From CAYLLD01 sp964425135 (lineage in GTDB: Bacteria > Pseudomonadota > Alphaproteobacteria > Rhodobacterales > Rhodobacteraceae), in assembly GCA_964425135.1 (NCBI GenBank), contig CAYRKW010000056.1, forward strand, positions 1-21,188: a stretch of DNA of 21,188 nt, written 5' to 3'. A program made the position numbers and the translations under genes. Of this stretch, positions 1-6,730 are shown piece after piece (position 1 is the first letter of the stretch; the number at the start of each line of letters is the position of its first letter). The notes beneath the pieces were generated by a model. That model was not told where the DNA came from and did not search any database. It saw only the letters and a list, made by a program, of their open reading frames with translations.

Positions 1-1299
1 ATGGCGAACATGGCGTGGAACTCCTCGATGAACACACGCGGTGTAATGGACATGCTCACCGACAAAGATGAAAACGGCGAGTATGTGATCCCGCATTTCA
101 TCTATTCCGACGCCTACTCGTCAGAAACTGTGGCCTATGCCGACCTGGTCCTGCCCGATACAACCTACCTCGAACGCCATGATTGTATCTCCCTGCTCGA
201 CCGCCCGATCTGTGAGCCGGAAGCGGCCGCAGACGCCATCCGCTGGCCCGTGGTGGAGCCGGATCGCGATGTCAAAGGCTTCCAAACCGCGCTTGTCGAG
301 CTTGGTGTTAAACTGGGCCTTCCAGGTTTCACCGATGAGAGCGGCAAGGCCGTCTACAAGGACTACGCCGACTATATCGTCAACCACCAACGCCGCCCCG
401 GCGTCGGCCCGCTCGCAGGCTTCCGCGGCAAAGACGGCACTGGCAAAGGCCGTGGCGAGCCGAACCCGGAACAGCTTGACCGATACATCGAGAACGGCGG
501 TTTCTGGATGGAACATGTCCCCGATGACGCCCAGTTCTACAAACCATGGAACAAGGCCTATCAGGATTGGGCCGTCGAGATCGGCATCTTCGACGCCCCG
601 CAACCTTACCAGTTCTCGGTCTATCTCGAACCACTCGCCAAATTCCAGCGCTGCGCCGAAGGCCATGGCGCCTTGCAACCGCCAGAGCATCTGCGCCAAC
701 GCATCCTCGACACATTCGACCCCCTACCCGTCTGGTATCCCCCGTTCGAGCAGGACCTCGTGGACGAGACAAAATTCCCCTATCACGCCCTCACCCAGCG
801 CCCCATGGCCATGTATCACTCATGGGGCAGCCAGAACGCATGGCTGCGCCAGATCCACGGCCACAATCCGCTCTATGTCCCCGCCGATATCTGCGACGCC
901 AAAGGCCTGAGCGATGGCGACTGGGCCCGCGTCTGGTCCCATCACGGCGAGATCACCGTGCCGATCAAACGCATGGAAGCGCTCAATGGCAAAACCATGT
1001 GGACATGGAACGCCATCGGCAAACGCAAAGGCGCATGGGCGCTCGATGAGGACGCACCTGAAACCAAAAAAGGCTTCCTGCTGAATCACTTGATCCACGA
1101 GCTTCTCCCCTCCAAAGGCGACGGCATGCGCTACGCCAATTCCGACCCGATCACAGGTCAGGCCGCATGGTTTGATCTACGCGTCAATATCGAAAAAGTC
1201 ACAACGCCGCCCGAGGCCACCCTGCCCGAAACAGGCACCCAGAAAAGCCCCGTTGGCAAAGGCACCCAAAACCTCAAATACGGCGAGGAATGGACATGA
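1..1299 (+). CDS. soeA: SoeA-type molybdopterin sulfite dehydrogenase, C-terminal part (5' truncated)
   Basis: This is the C-terminal 432 residues of a DMSO-reductase-family molybdoprotein; full-length SoeA proteins are roughly 950-1000 residues, so over half lies upstream of the window. The ATG at base 1 is an internal methionine, not a start. Visible family features are the YADLVLPDTTYLER segment (about 46-59), which is typical of the catalytic subunit, and a C-terminal molybdopterin-dinucleotide-binding domain (about 260-345, containing HALTQRPMAMYHSWGSQNAW and HGHNPLYV). SoeA oxidises sulfite to sulfate at the cytoplasmic face and passes electrons to SoeB and SoeC. The adjacent 16-cysteine ferredoxin-like subunit and DmsC-like anchor support Soe rather than a formate or nitrate enzyme. 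The substrate is inferred from family resemblance and gene order; polysulfide or thiosulfate reductase-like relatives are the alternative. Confidence 0.9.
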   Translation: MANMAWNSSMNTRGVMDMLTDKDENGEYVIPHFIYSDAYSSETVAYADLVLPDTTYLERHDCISLLDRPICEPEAAADAIRWPVVEPDRDVKGFQTALVELGVKLGLPGFTDESGKAVYKDYADYIVNHQRRPGVGPLAGFRGKDGTGKGRGEPNPEQLDRYIENGGFWMEHVPDDAQFYKPWNKAYQDWAVEIGIFDAPQPYQFSVYLEPLAKFQRCAEGHGALQPPEHLRQRILDTFDPLPVWYPPFEQDLVDETKFPYHALTQRPMAMYHSWGSQNAWLRQIHGHNPLYVPADICDAKGLSDGDWARVWSHHGEITVPIKRMEALNGKTMWTWNAIGKRKGAWALDEDAPETKKGFLLNHLIHELLPSKGDGMRYANSDPITGQAAWFDLRVNIEKVTTPPEATLPETGTQKSPVGKGTQNLKYGEEWT

Positions 1300-1421
1300 A
1301 CGCCCGCCCCTTCTTTGGTTCACAAATATCCCGCCCACCCCGCGCAGGGGTGCCTGCGCGGCGAGCGCAAAACAATATCGTTGCTGCGATCAGCAGCACA
1401 ATTTGGGACGCATCCGCATGA
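1296..1421 (+). CDS. Possible 41-codon ORF bridging soeA and soeB
   Basis: The ATG (1296-1298) overlaps the soeA stop as ATGA, and its own TGA (1419-1421) overlaps the soeB ATG as ATGA. The predicted peptide starts MNARPFFGSQISRPPRAG, is arginine/proline/alanine rich, and is encoded largely by the intergenic repeat. I know no protein family for it. It could serve only to keep ribosomes moving from soeA to soeB across the repeat (translational coupling), or the frame may be accidental. No Shine-Dalgarno stands out apart from the GGCGAGGAA stretch before 1296. Confidence 0.3.
   Translation: MNARPFFGSQISRPPRAGVPARRAQNNIVAAISSTIWDASA
1311..1374 (+). repeat. Hairpin-bearing intergenic repeat, copy 1
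   Basis: The element has a conserved head, TCTTTGGTTC followed by AAATATCCCGCC. Next comes a perfect 9-bp stem (1340-1348 CCGCGCAGG with 1353-1361, loop GGTG) and an AGCGCAAA tail. A second copy with the same order of parts lies at 5799-5858. It fills most of the soeA-soeB spacer. The hairpin could protect or partly terminate the mRNA; there is no T-tract directly after it. Confidence 0.75.
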
Positions 1422-2149
1422 CTTCACTGCCCGAAAAAACCGAAAAAAAGCTCGGTCTCGTGATCGATCTGGACACCTGCGTCGGCTGCCACGCCTGCGC
1501 TGTGAACTGCAAGGAATGGAACACCGGCGGCTATGGCGCAGCGCTCTCGGATCAGGACGCCTATGGCGCCAAACCCACCGGCTCCTGGCTCAACCGCATC
1601 CATGCCTTCGAAGTCAAACCCGATGAGGGCGCTGCCAAAGTCGTCCATTTCCCCAAATCCTGCCTCCATTGCGAAGACGCGCCTTGCGTCACCGTTTGCC
1701 CAACCGGCGCCTCCTACAAGCGCGTCGAGGACGGTATCGTACTTGTCAATGAAGACGACTGCATCGGTTGTGGCCTGTGCGCATGGTCCTGCCCCTACGG
1801 CGCGCGCGAGATGGACGCCGCCGAAGGCGTGATGAAAAAATGCACCCTGTGCGTCGATCGCATCTACAATGACAACATCCCCGAGGAAGACCGCGTTCCG
1901 GCCTGTGTGCGCACCTGCCCCGCTGGCGCGCGTCATTTCGGCGATTTGGGCGATCCCAACTCAGACGTCTCTCAACTCGTCGCGACACGCGGCGGCTATG
2001 ATCTGATGCCAGAGCAAGGCACCAAACCGGTCAACCAATACCTGCCGCCCCGCCCCAAAGACGCGCCCGCGTTCAACCTTGCTGATCTGGCCGAACGCAC
2101 GCCCAATAAATTCCTCGGCTGGCTCGACAAAGCGCTGGAGAAACTCTGA
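1418..2149 (+). CDS. soeB: SoeB-type iron-sulfur subunit of sulfite dehydrogenase
   Basis: This 243-residue electron-transfer subunit carries electrons between the molybdenum subunit and the membrane anchor. Sixteen cysteines fall in four groups: C21/24/27/31 (CVGCHACAVNC), C82/85/90/94, C115/118/121/125 (CIGCGLCAWSC) and C142/145/163/167. That is enough for four [4Fe-4S] clusters, as in DmsB/SoeB proteins. The reading frame is open back to 1172, but the ATG at 1418 gives the usual N-terminus a few residues before the first cluster, and it overlaps the stop of the small upstream ORF. The gene ends in TGATG, sharing one base with the soeC start, so soeB and soeC are translationally coupled. 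There is no Tat signal, in line with a cytoplasm-facing complex. Confidence 0.93.
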   Translation: MTSLPEKTEKKLGLVIDLDTCVGCHACAVNCKEWNTGGYGAALSDQDAYGAKPTGSWLNRIHAFEVKPDEGAAKVVHFPKSCLHCEDAPCVTVCPTGASYKRVEDGIVLVNEDDCIGCGLCAWSCPYGAREMDAAEGVMKKCTLCVDRIYNDNIPEEDRVPACVRTCPAGARHFGDLGDPNSDVSQLVATRGGYDLMPEQGTKPVNQYLPPRPKDAPAFNLADLAERTPNKFLGWLDKALEKL

Positions 2150-3036
2150 TGCATCCCGCTCCTTCCGTCATCCTCTTCACCACCCTGTCGGGCTTTGGCT
2201 TCGGCCTCATCTTCTGGCTCTGCCTCGGCTTTGGCACCGCATCCGGCTGGTCCGCCTTCTGGCTCTGCTTCATCTGCGGCGCGCTCGCGGTCATTGGCCT
2301 GTCGGCTTCCACCTTCCACCTCGGCCACCCCGAACGCGCGCTCAAAGCCTTCACCCAATGGCGCTCCTCATGGCTCTCGCGCGAAGGCGTCGTCTCGGTC
2401 GCCACCCTGCTTGCCTTCGGCCTCTACACCCTCCTGTGGGTCTTCGCCGATATCCGATTAGCCCTCCTTGGCTGGATCACCGCCGCCCTCGCCGCGCTCA
2501 CGGTCTTTTGCACCGCGATGATCTATACCCAGCTCAAAACCATCCCGCGCTGGAATACCGCACTCACACCGCTGAAATTCATGCTCTTCACCCTGGCCAT
2601 CCCGGCGCTGCTGTTCGGCCTGCCGCTCATCGCTGTCGGCTATCTGATCGTGCTCGCGGTCATCCAGTATTTCCACTGGCGCGCAGGCGATACCGCCATG
2701 GCCGACCGTGGCCACACCCCCGAAAGCGCCACTGGCCTCGGCCACTTAGGCACCGCGAGCCTTCTCGAAGCACCCCATTCCGAAGCCAACTACCTGATGA
2801 AAGAAATGGTCTTCACCGTCGCCCGTGACCGCGCCAAAACCCTACGCCTGATCACCATGATCCTAGGGTTTGCCGTGCCGATCCTCATCGGCCTTATCGG
2901 CATGCTCACCACCGGCCTGCCGCTGGTCTGGCTCGTCATCGCCGTTCTGGCCCACGCCATCGGAACGGTCACATCCCGTTGGCTGTTCTTCGCCGAAGCC
3001 CAGCATGTGGTCAGCCTTTACTACGGACATCGCTGA
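2149..3036 (+). CDS. soeC: SoeC-type membrane anchor subunit (DmsC family)
   Basis: This 295-residue polytopic membrane protein has about eight hydrophobic segments. It anchors SoeAB and exchanges electrons with the quinone pool. The family stretch with HLGHPERALKAFTQWRSSWL followed by SREG (about residues 57-81) is typical of DmsC-like anchors. The start ATG overlaps the soeB stop by one base. It is the last gene of the soeABC set: the next gene begins 80 bases downstream with its own ribosome binding site and a likely operator in between. I saw no clear hairpin terminator directly after the stop. Confidence in the family is high; assignment to sulfite rather than another sulfur substrate rests on the soeA/soeB context. 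Confidence 0.92.
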   Translation: MHPAPSVILFTTLSGFGFGLIFWLCLGFGTASGWSAFWLCFICGALAVIGLSASTFHLGHPERALKAFTQWRSSWLSREGVVSVATLLAFGLYTLLWVFADIRLALLGWITAALAALTVFCTAMIYTQLKTIPRWNTALTPLKFMLFTLAIPALLFGLPLIAVGYLIVLAVIQYFHWRAGDTAMADRGHTPESATGLGHLGTASLLEAPHSEANYLMKEMVFTVARDRAKTLRLITMILGFAVPILIGLIGMLTTGLPLVWLVIAVLAHAIGTVTSRWLFFAEAQHVVSLYYGHR

Positions 3037-3047
3037 TATTCCGCCAA

Positions 3048-3063
3048 TGTGACAAACATCACA
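3048..3063. promoter_or_regulatory. Perfect CRP/FNR-family palindrome TGTGA-N6-TCACA
   Basis: TGTGACAAACATCACA matches the classic CRP half-sites exactly with a six-base spacer. Its centre lies about 61 bases before the ATG of the tandem-repeat gene. A weak -35/-10 pair (TTTCCC at 3067-3072, TAATTT at 3091-3096, 18-base spacer) follows, which would place the site where an activator usually binds. Which CRP-like regulator uses it cannot be told from the window. Confidence 0.55.
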
Positions 3064-3084
3064 GAGTTTCCCCCGCATCTTAAG

Positions 3085-3098
3085 GCAAAGTAATTTGC
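3085..3098. promoter_or_regulatory. Small inverted repeat GCAAA-GTAA-TTTGC
   Basis: A perfect 5-bp inverted repeat overlaps the suggested -10 region and lies just before the ribosome binding site (AGGGGGA, 3103-3109) of the tandem-repeat gene. It could be a second operator or a leader hairpin; the arms are short, so chance is possible. Confidence 0.25.
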
Positions 3099-3116
3099 AC
3101 ATTAGGGGGAAATCCG

Positions 3117-3985
3117 ATGACCACTTCATTTAAGTTAATCGCAGCCGCGACGGCCGCTCTCATAGCCTCACCTGCGAGTGCCGTGACCTATTGGAATGTC
3201 TTCAACATCGAAGGCGAAGACAGCATCGGCGCAGACATCGTCTGGTATGACACCTTCGAAGACATGCTGAACGATGAAAATCGCGCTGGCACAGGCCAGA
3301 CAGATGGATTTGGTGGCGGTTTTAACGCCAATATNNNNNNNNNNNNNNNNNNNNNNNNNNNNNNNNNNNNNNNNNNNNNNNNNNNNNNNNNNNNNNNNNN
3401 NNNNNNNNNNNNNNNNNNNNNNNNNNNNNNNNNNATCGCGCTGGCACAGGCCAGACAGATGGATTTGGTGGCGGTTTTAACGCCAATATTGTCGGCGCAG
3501 GCTCTGATGGCGACAAGTACTGGAATGTCTTCAACATCGAAGGCGAGGACAGCATCGGCGCGGACATTGTCTGGTACGATACATTCGATGACATGCTGAA
3601 CGATGAGAACCGAGCTGGCACAGGCCAGACCAACGAATTTGGTGGCGGTTTTAACGCCAATATCGTCGGTGCAGGCTCTGATGGCGACAAGTATTGGAAT
3701 GTCTTTAACATCAAAGGCGAGACCAGTATTGGCGCTGACATCGTCTGGTACAACACCTTCGAAGATATGTTGAACGATGAGAACCGCCAAGGCACAGGCC
3801 AGACCGACGGCTTCGGCGGCGGGTTCAACGCCAATATCGTCGGCTCCGGTGCCAGCTTGATTTCGTTCATGCCTCCAAAGTCGGGCGATGATCCGATCCC
3901 GCCGGTGCCGGTGCCTGCATCGCTGCCGCTTTTGCTGGCTGGTCTTGGCGGGCTGACCCTGCTGCGAAAGCGCCGCAAAACCTGA
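3117..3985 (+). CDS. Exported tandem-repeat protein with VPLPA-type CTERM sorting tail (interrupted by assembly gap)
   Basis: The start ATG follows a strong AGGGGGA site. Residues 1-22 form a signal peptide with an ASA cleavage site. The body is a tandem array of 58-residue units starting YWNVFNIEGEDSIGADIVWY and continuing through an NRAGTGQTDGFGGGFNAN stretch and an IVGAGSDGDK linker. Units begin at 3189, 3518 and 3692, and the rest of another unit follows the gap. The C-terminus (PVPVPASLPLLLAGLGG, hydrophobic helix, RKRRKT) is a CTERM tail of the VPLPA class, which known exosortases cut and process at the membrane. The units are rich in Asp, Asn and Gly. The frame before the gap and the frame after it do not match across exactly 100 Ns; a gap of 119 bases (or 119+174n) restores one frame, so this is not a pseudogene. 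The function is unknown; a secreted or surface matrix protein is likely. Confidence 0.85.
3189..3865 (+). repeat. 174-bp (58-codon) tandem repeat array
   Basis: Units start at 3189 (cut by the gap after 146 bases), 3518 and 3692, and an 83-base unit end lies at 3435-3517. Comparing the first 33 codons of the units at 3189 and 3518, I count 11 changed codons, of which 10 are synonymous. The last unit departs from the others after IVGSG and runs into the CTERM spacer. Confidence 0.9.
3335..3434. other. Assembly gap of 100 Ns inside the repeat array
   Basis: Exactly 100 Ns, a conventional placeholder length. The 55 bases before it (3280-3334) and the 55 bases after it (3435-3489) are identical, which is what contigs overlapping by one 55-mer would leave. 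Both the true gap length and the repeat copy number are unknown. Confidence 0.97.
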
Positions 3986-4005
3986 CCACATCCAAAGCTT
4001 ACCCC

Positions 4006-4048
4006 GCAAGGGCCGCCGCTTGCGCGTATTGCATGCAGCGGCCCTTGC
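4006..4048 (+). terminator. Hairpin terminator after the tandem-repeat gene
   Basis: The arms 4006-4019 (GCAAGGGCCGCCGC) and 4035-4048 pair over 14 positions with one mismatch, around a 15-base loop, 20 bases after the stop. The following ATATTCAG is not a proper T-tract, so termination strength is uncertain. Confidence 0.55.
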
Positions 4049-4105
4049 ATATTCAGCGCCATATCTTCAAAACATTGGGAACGAGCAAAACAATAAAGGT
4101 CGCCC

Positions 4106-4771
4106 ATGCGCAGGCTCTACCACATGCCACTCTCCCCCTTTTGCCGCAAAATTCGGCTCGTCCTGGCGGAAAAGAAAATCGAAGTGGAACTGGTGCAGGA
4201 AAAACCTTGGGAAAAGCGCATGGAATACCTGCGCCAAAACCCGGCAGCCTCCGTGCCGATGCTCAAAATTGATGATGAGGTCCTGTGCGACAGCGGCGCG
4301 ATATTCGAATATCTCGAAGAGGTTTATCCCGATCCACCGCTCCTGCCCAAAAGCCCTGTCGCCCGCGCCGAAGCCCGGCGGTTGAGCGCATGGTTCGACG
4401 ATAAATTCCAACGCGAGGTTACCGCGAAACTCTTGTATGAGCGCGTGAACAAACGTCTGGCCAAATCCGGCTACCCGGATAGCCAAGCGATCAAGGACGG
4501 GTTGCAGGCGATCAAATACCACCTCGACTACCTCGACTGGCTCCTTGATCAACGCCGCTGGCTCGCGGGCGATCAGATGACCATCGCGGATTTTGCAGGG
4601 GCAGCACAGCTTTCCTGTCTCGATTACATCAACGGCATCGACTGGTCCCATTCGGACGCTGTGAAAGACTGGTACGCCAAGATCAAATCCCGCCCTGCCT
4701 TCCGCACGCTTCTGGCCGATCAGGTCTCCGGATTCCCGCAGCCCGACCATTACGCAGATCTGGATTTTTGA
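4106..4771 (+). CDS. GST-fold protein, probably FzlA-like (FtsZ-binding) type
   Basis: This 221-residue protein has an N-terminal thioredoxin-like domain (about 1-80: SPFCRKIRLVLAEK, ASVPML with the cis-proline, DSGAIFEYLEE) and a helical C-terminal GST domain. The PWE segment near residue 35 and the C-terminal HYADLDF resemble, from memory, the alphaproteobacterial FzlA group. FzlA is a GST-like protein that binds FtsZ and is needed for division in Caulobacter. The start ATG follows an AAAGG site. Its stop overlaps the queG start by 4 bases, so the two are co-translated. Seen: GST fold motifs and the tail. Inferred: FzlA role. An ordinary glutathione transferase or stress GST is the alternative. 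Confidence 0.9.
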   Translation: MRRLYHMPLSPFCRKIRLVLAEKKIEVELVQEKPWEKRMEYLRQNPAASVPMLKIDDEVLCDSGAIFEYLEEVYPDPPLLPKSPVARAEARRLSAWFDDKFQREVTAKLLYERVNKRLAKSGYPDSQAIKDGLQAIKYHLDYLDWLLDQRRWLAGDQMTIADFAGAAQLSCLDYINGIDWSHSDAVKDWYAKIKSRPAFRTLLADQVSGFPQPDHYADLDF

Positions 4772-5796
4772 CCGATCTGGCAACACGCCTGCGCGCTGAG
4801 GCCACACGACTAGGCTTTGTGAAATCCGGCATCACGACACCAGATGCTATCCCAGATGCGCCCGCCCGCCTCGATGCGTTTTTGAGCGCTGGTCATCACG
4901 GCAGCATGGACTGGCTCGCCGACCGCAAAAACTGGCGCGCTAACCCTAAAGCGCTCTGGCCGGAGGCGCGCTCGATTATCATGCTGGCCGAACCCTACAC
5001 GCCGGCCCACGATCCGCTCGCCAATCTGGAGCGCCGCGAGCGCGCCACCATCTCGGTCTATGCGCAAAACAAAGACTATCACGATGTGGTCAAGAAAAAG
5101 CTCAAAGCGCTGGGCCGCTGGCTCATCGAGCAAGAGCCTTGCGAGATCAAAGTTTTTGTCGATACCGCCCCGGTGATGGAAAAACCGCTGGCCGCCGCCG
5201 CTGGTCTCGGCTGGCAAGGCAAACACACCAACCTGGTGAGCCGCGAGATCGGCAACTGGTTTTTCCTCGGCGCGATTTTCACCACACTCGACCTGCCCCA
5301 TGACGCCGCCGAAAAAGACCGCTGCGGCAGCTGCCGCGCCTGCCTTGACATCTGCCCCACAGACGCCTTTCCCGCCCCCTACCAACTCGACGCAAAACGC
5401 TGCATCTCCTATCTGACCATCGAGCATAAAGGCCCCATCGATCCGGACCTGCGCCCAAAGCTGGGAAACCGCATCTACGGCTGCGACGACTGCCTCGCCG
5501 CCTGCCCCTGGAACAAATTCGCCCAAACCGCTCAAAACGCCGCCTATTGGGCCCGCGCGGAACTCAAATCCCCCCGCCTCAAAGACCTCGCCAAACTCAC
5601 GGACGCCGATTTTCGCACCATCTTCTCCGGCTCCCCCATCAAACGCATCGGCCGCAACCGCTTCGTACGCAATATCCTCTACGCCATCGGCAATTCCGCC
5701 GACCCAGCCCTTATCCCAACCGCCCAATCCCTGCACACAGACCCCGATGAGACCGTGGCTGACGCCGCCATATGGGCCACAGAACAGCTTCAATAA
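4768..5796 (+). CDS. queG: Epoxyqueuosine reductase QueG
   Basis: QueG performs the last step of queuosine synthesis, reducing epoxyqueuosine to queuosine at tRNA position 34 with cobalamin and two [4Fe-4S] clusters. Visible ligands are C186/189/192/196 (CGSCRACLDICP) and C212 with C239/242/246 (CDDCLAACPW). D132 in the VFVDTAPVMEK segment matches the catalytic-aspartate region of the family, and GLGWQGKHTN follows. At 342 residues it is normal for alphaproteobacteria. The start is TTG at 4768, overlapping the stop of the GST-like gene as TTGA; no ATG occurs before residue 47, so the TTG start is well supported. Reading is probably by coupled translation. The cytosolic enzyme is recognised with high confidence. 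Confidence 0.95.
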   Translation: MTDLATRLRAEATRLGFVKSGITTPDAIPDAPARLDAFLSAGHHGSMDWLADRKNWRANPKALWPEARSIIMLAEPYTPAHDPLANLERRERATISVYAQNKDYHDVVKKKLKALGRWLIEQEPCEIKVFVDTAPVMEKPLAAAAGLGWQGKHTNLVSREIGNWFFLGAIFTTLDLPHDAAEKDRCGSCRACLDICPTDAFPAPYQLDAKRCISYLTIEHKGPIDPDLRPKLGNRIYGCDDCLAACPWNKFAQTAQNAAYWARAELKSPRLKDLAKLTDADFRTIFSGSPIKRIGRNRFVRNILYAIGNSADPALIPTAQSLHTDPDETVADAAIWATEQLQ

Positions 5797-5798
5797 AC

Positions 5799-5858
5799 TC
5801 TTTGGTTCGAAAATATCCCGCCCCGCGCGCAGCGGCCCCCGCGCGGGCAGCGCAAATT
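5799..5858 (+). repeat. Hairpin-bearing intergenic repeat, copy 2
   Basis: It begins two bases after the queG stop with TCTTTGGTTCGAAAATATCC, then CCGCC. A GC stem follows (5822-5829 CCCGCGCG with 5840-5847) and then AGCGCAAA, so every part is in the same order as in the copy at 1311-1374. It separates queG from the SDR gene and could act as a 3' mRNA-stabilising or terminator-like hairpin. The head is nearly identical in the two copies; the stems differ in sequence but are both paired. Confidence 0.75.
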
Positions 5859-5899
5859 ATAATCTTGACGCGCCGCGCGCGTCACCGTTTGGTCCCCCC

Positions 5900-6730
5900 A
5901 TGACCCAACCCAACCATATGCTCGCCATCGGCCACGGGTATTCGTCCCGCGCGCTCCAAACCATCCTGCCTGGCTGGACCTACACCGGCACCAACCGCTC
6001 CGGCGAGGCGGCGCTGGCGTGGCCCGGCACCGACCTCCTCCCCCATATCGCCGCCGCCACCCATATCCTTATCTCCGCCGCCCCCACCGACGAGGGCGAT
6101 CCGTTCCTCAAAGACTACGCCGCCGCTATCACCGAACATGCCACACGCCTCTCATGGGTCGGATACCTCTCCACAACCGGCGTCTATGGCGATCATCAGG
6201 GCGGTTGGGTGGATGAGACAACACCGCTCACCCCGTCAACCAAACGCGGCAAAGCCCGCCAGCAGGCAGAGGCACAATGGCAGGCCATCGCGGACCTGCC
6301 GCTTCACATTTTCCGTCTCGCAGGCATCTACGGCCCCGGGCGCGGGCCTTTCTCTAAGGTCCGCAAGGGCACCGCAAAACGCATCATCAAGAAAAACCAG
6401 ATCTTCAGCCGCATCCATGTCGAGGATATCGCGCAAACACTCAAAGCCTCAATCGCGCAGCCCAATCCCGGCGCGATTTACAACCTGTGCGATGACGACC
6501 CGCAGCCGCCCGAAGTGGTGATTGAATATGCAGCAAAGCTTCTGGACAAACCCGTCCCGCCCGCCGTTCCGTTCGAGGAGGCCGAGATGACCCCCATGGC
6601 CCGCAGCTTTTATGCAGAGAGCAAACGTGTCTCGAACGCCCGCATCAAGTCCGAATTGGGCGTCCGACTGATCTATCCAAGCTACAAGGACGGCCTCAAA
6701 GCCATCCTCGCAGCACAGGCTCAGGAGTAA
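5900..6730 (+). CDS. Atypical SDR / NAD-dependent epimerase-like protein (YeeZ-like)
   Basis: This 276-residue Rossmann-fold protein has a glycine-rich nucleotide-binding segment near the N-terminus (MLAIGHGYSSRAL), LSTTGVYGDHQGGWVDE with the Ser/Tyr pair of the extended SDR active site region, and FRLAGIYGPGR. HVEDIAQTL and YNLCDDDP are typical of the epimerase/dehydratase family. The substrate is unknown. The frame is open upstream to 5747, but that extension would only translate the queG end and the intergenic repeat. The ATG at 5900 puts the glycine-rich loop at the usual position; ATG 5918 is also possible. No clear ribosome binding site precedes either. Its last 10 bases overlap the end of the convergent DUF533 gene. 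Confidence 0.85.
   Translation: MTQPNHMLAIGHGYSSRALQTILPGWTYTGTNRSGEAALAWPGTDLLPHIAAATHILISAAPTDEGDPFLKDYAAAITEHATRLSWVGYLSTTGVYGDHQGGWVDETTPLTPSTKRGKARQQAEAQWQAIADLPLHIFRLAGIYGPGRGPFSKVRKGTAKRIIKKNQIFSRIHVEDIAQTLKASIAQPNPGAIYNLCDDDPQPPEVVIEYAAKLLDKPVPPAVPFEEAEMTPMARSFYAESKRVSNARIKSELGVRLIYPSYKDGLKAILAAQAQE

Noticed and set aside
3189..3865. Direct repeats considered as a CRISPR array
   Set aside because: Units are 174 bases, contiguous, keep one reading frame and have no spacers between them.
3117..3985. Frameshifted pseudogene reading of the repeat gene
   Set aside because: The frame break comes from the arbitrary 100 Ns; the expected gap of 119 bases or 119+174n joins both parts in one frame.
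4810..5793. 327-codon minus-strand frame opposite queG
   Set aside because: Shadow of QueG, low-complexity Gly/Ala composition, no motifs.
5747..5899. N-terminal extension of the SDR protein
   Set aside because: The extension translates the queG end and the repeat; family members start at the glycine-rich loop, which fits the ATG at 5900.
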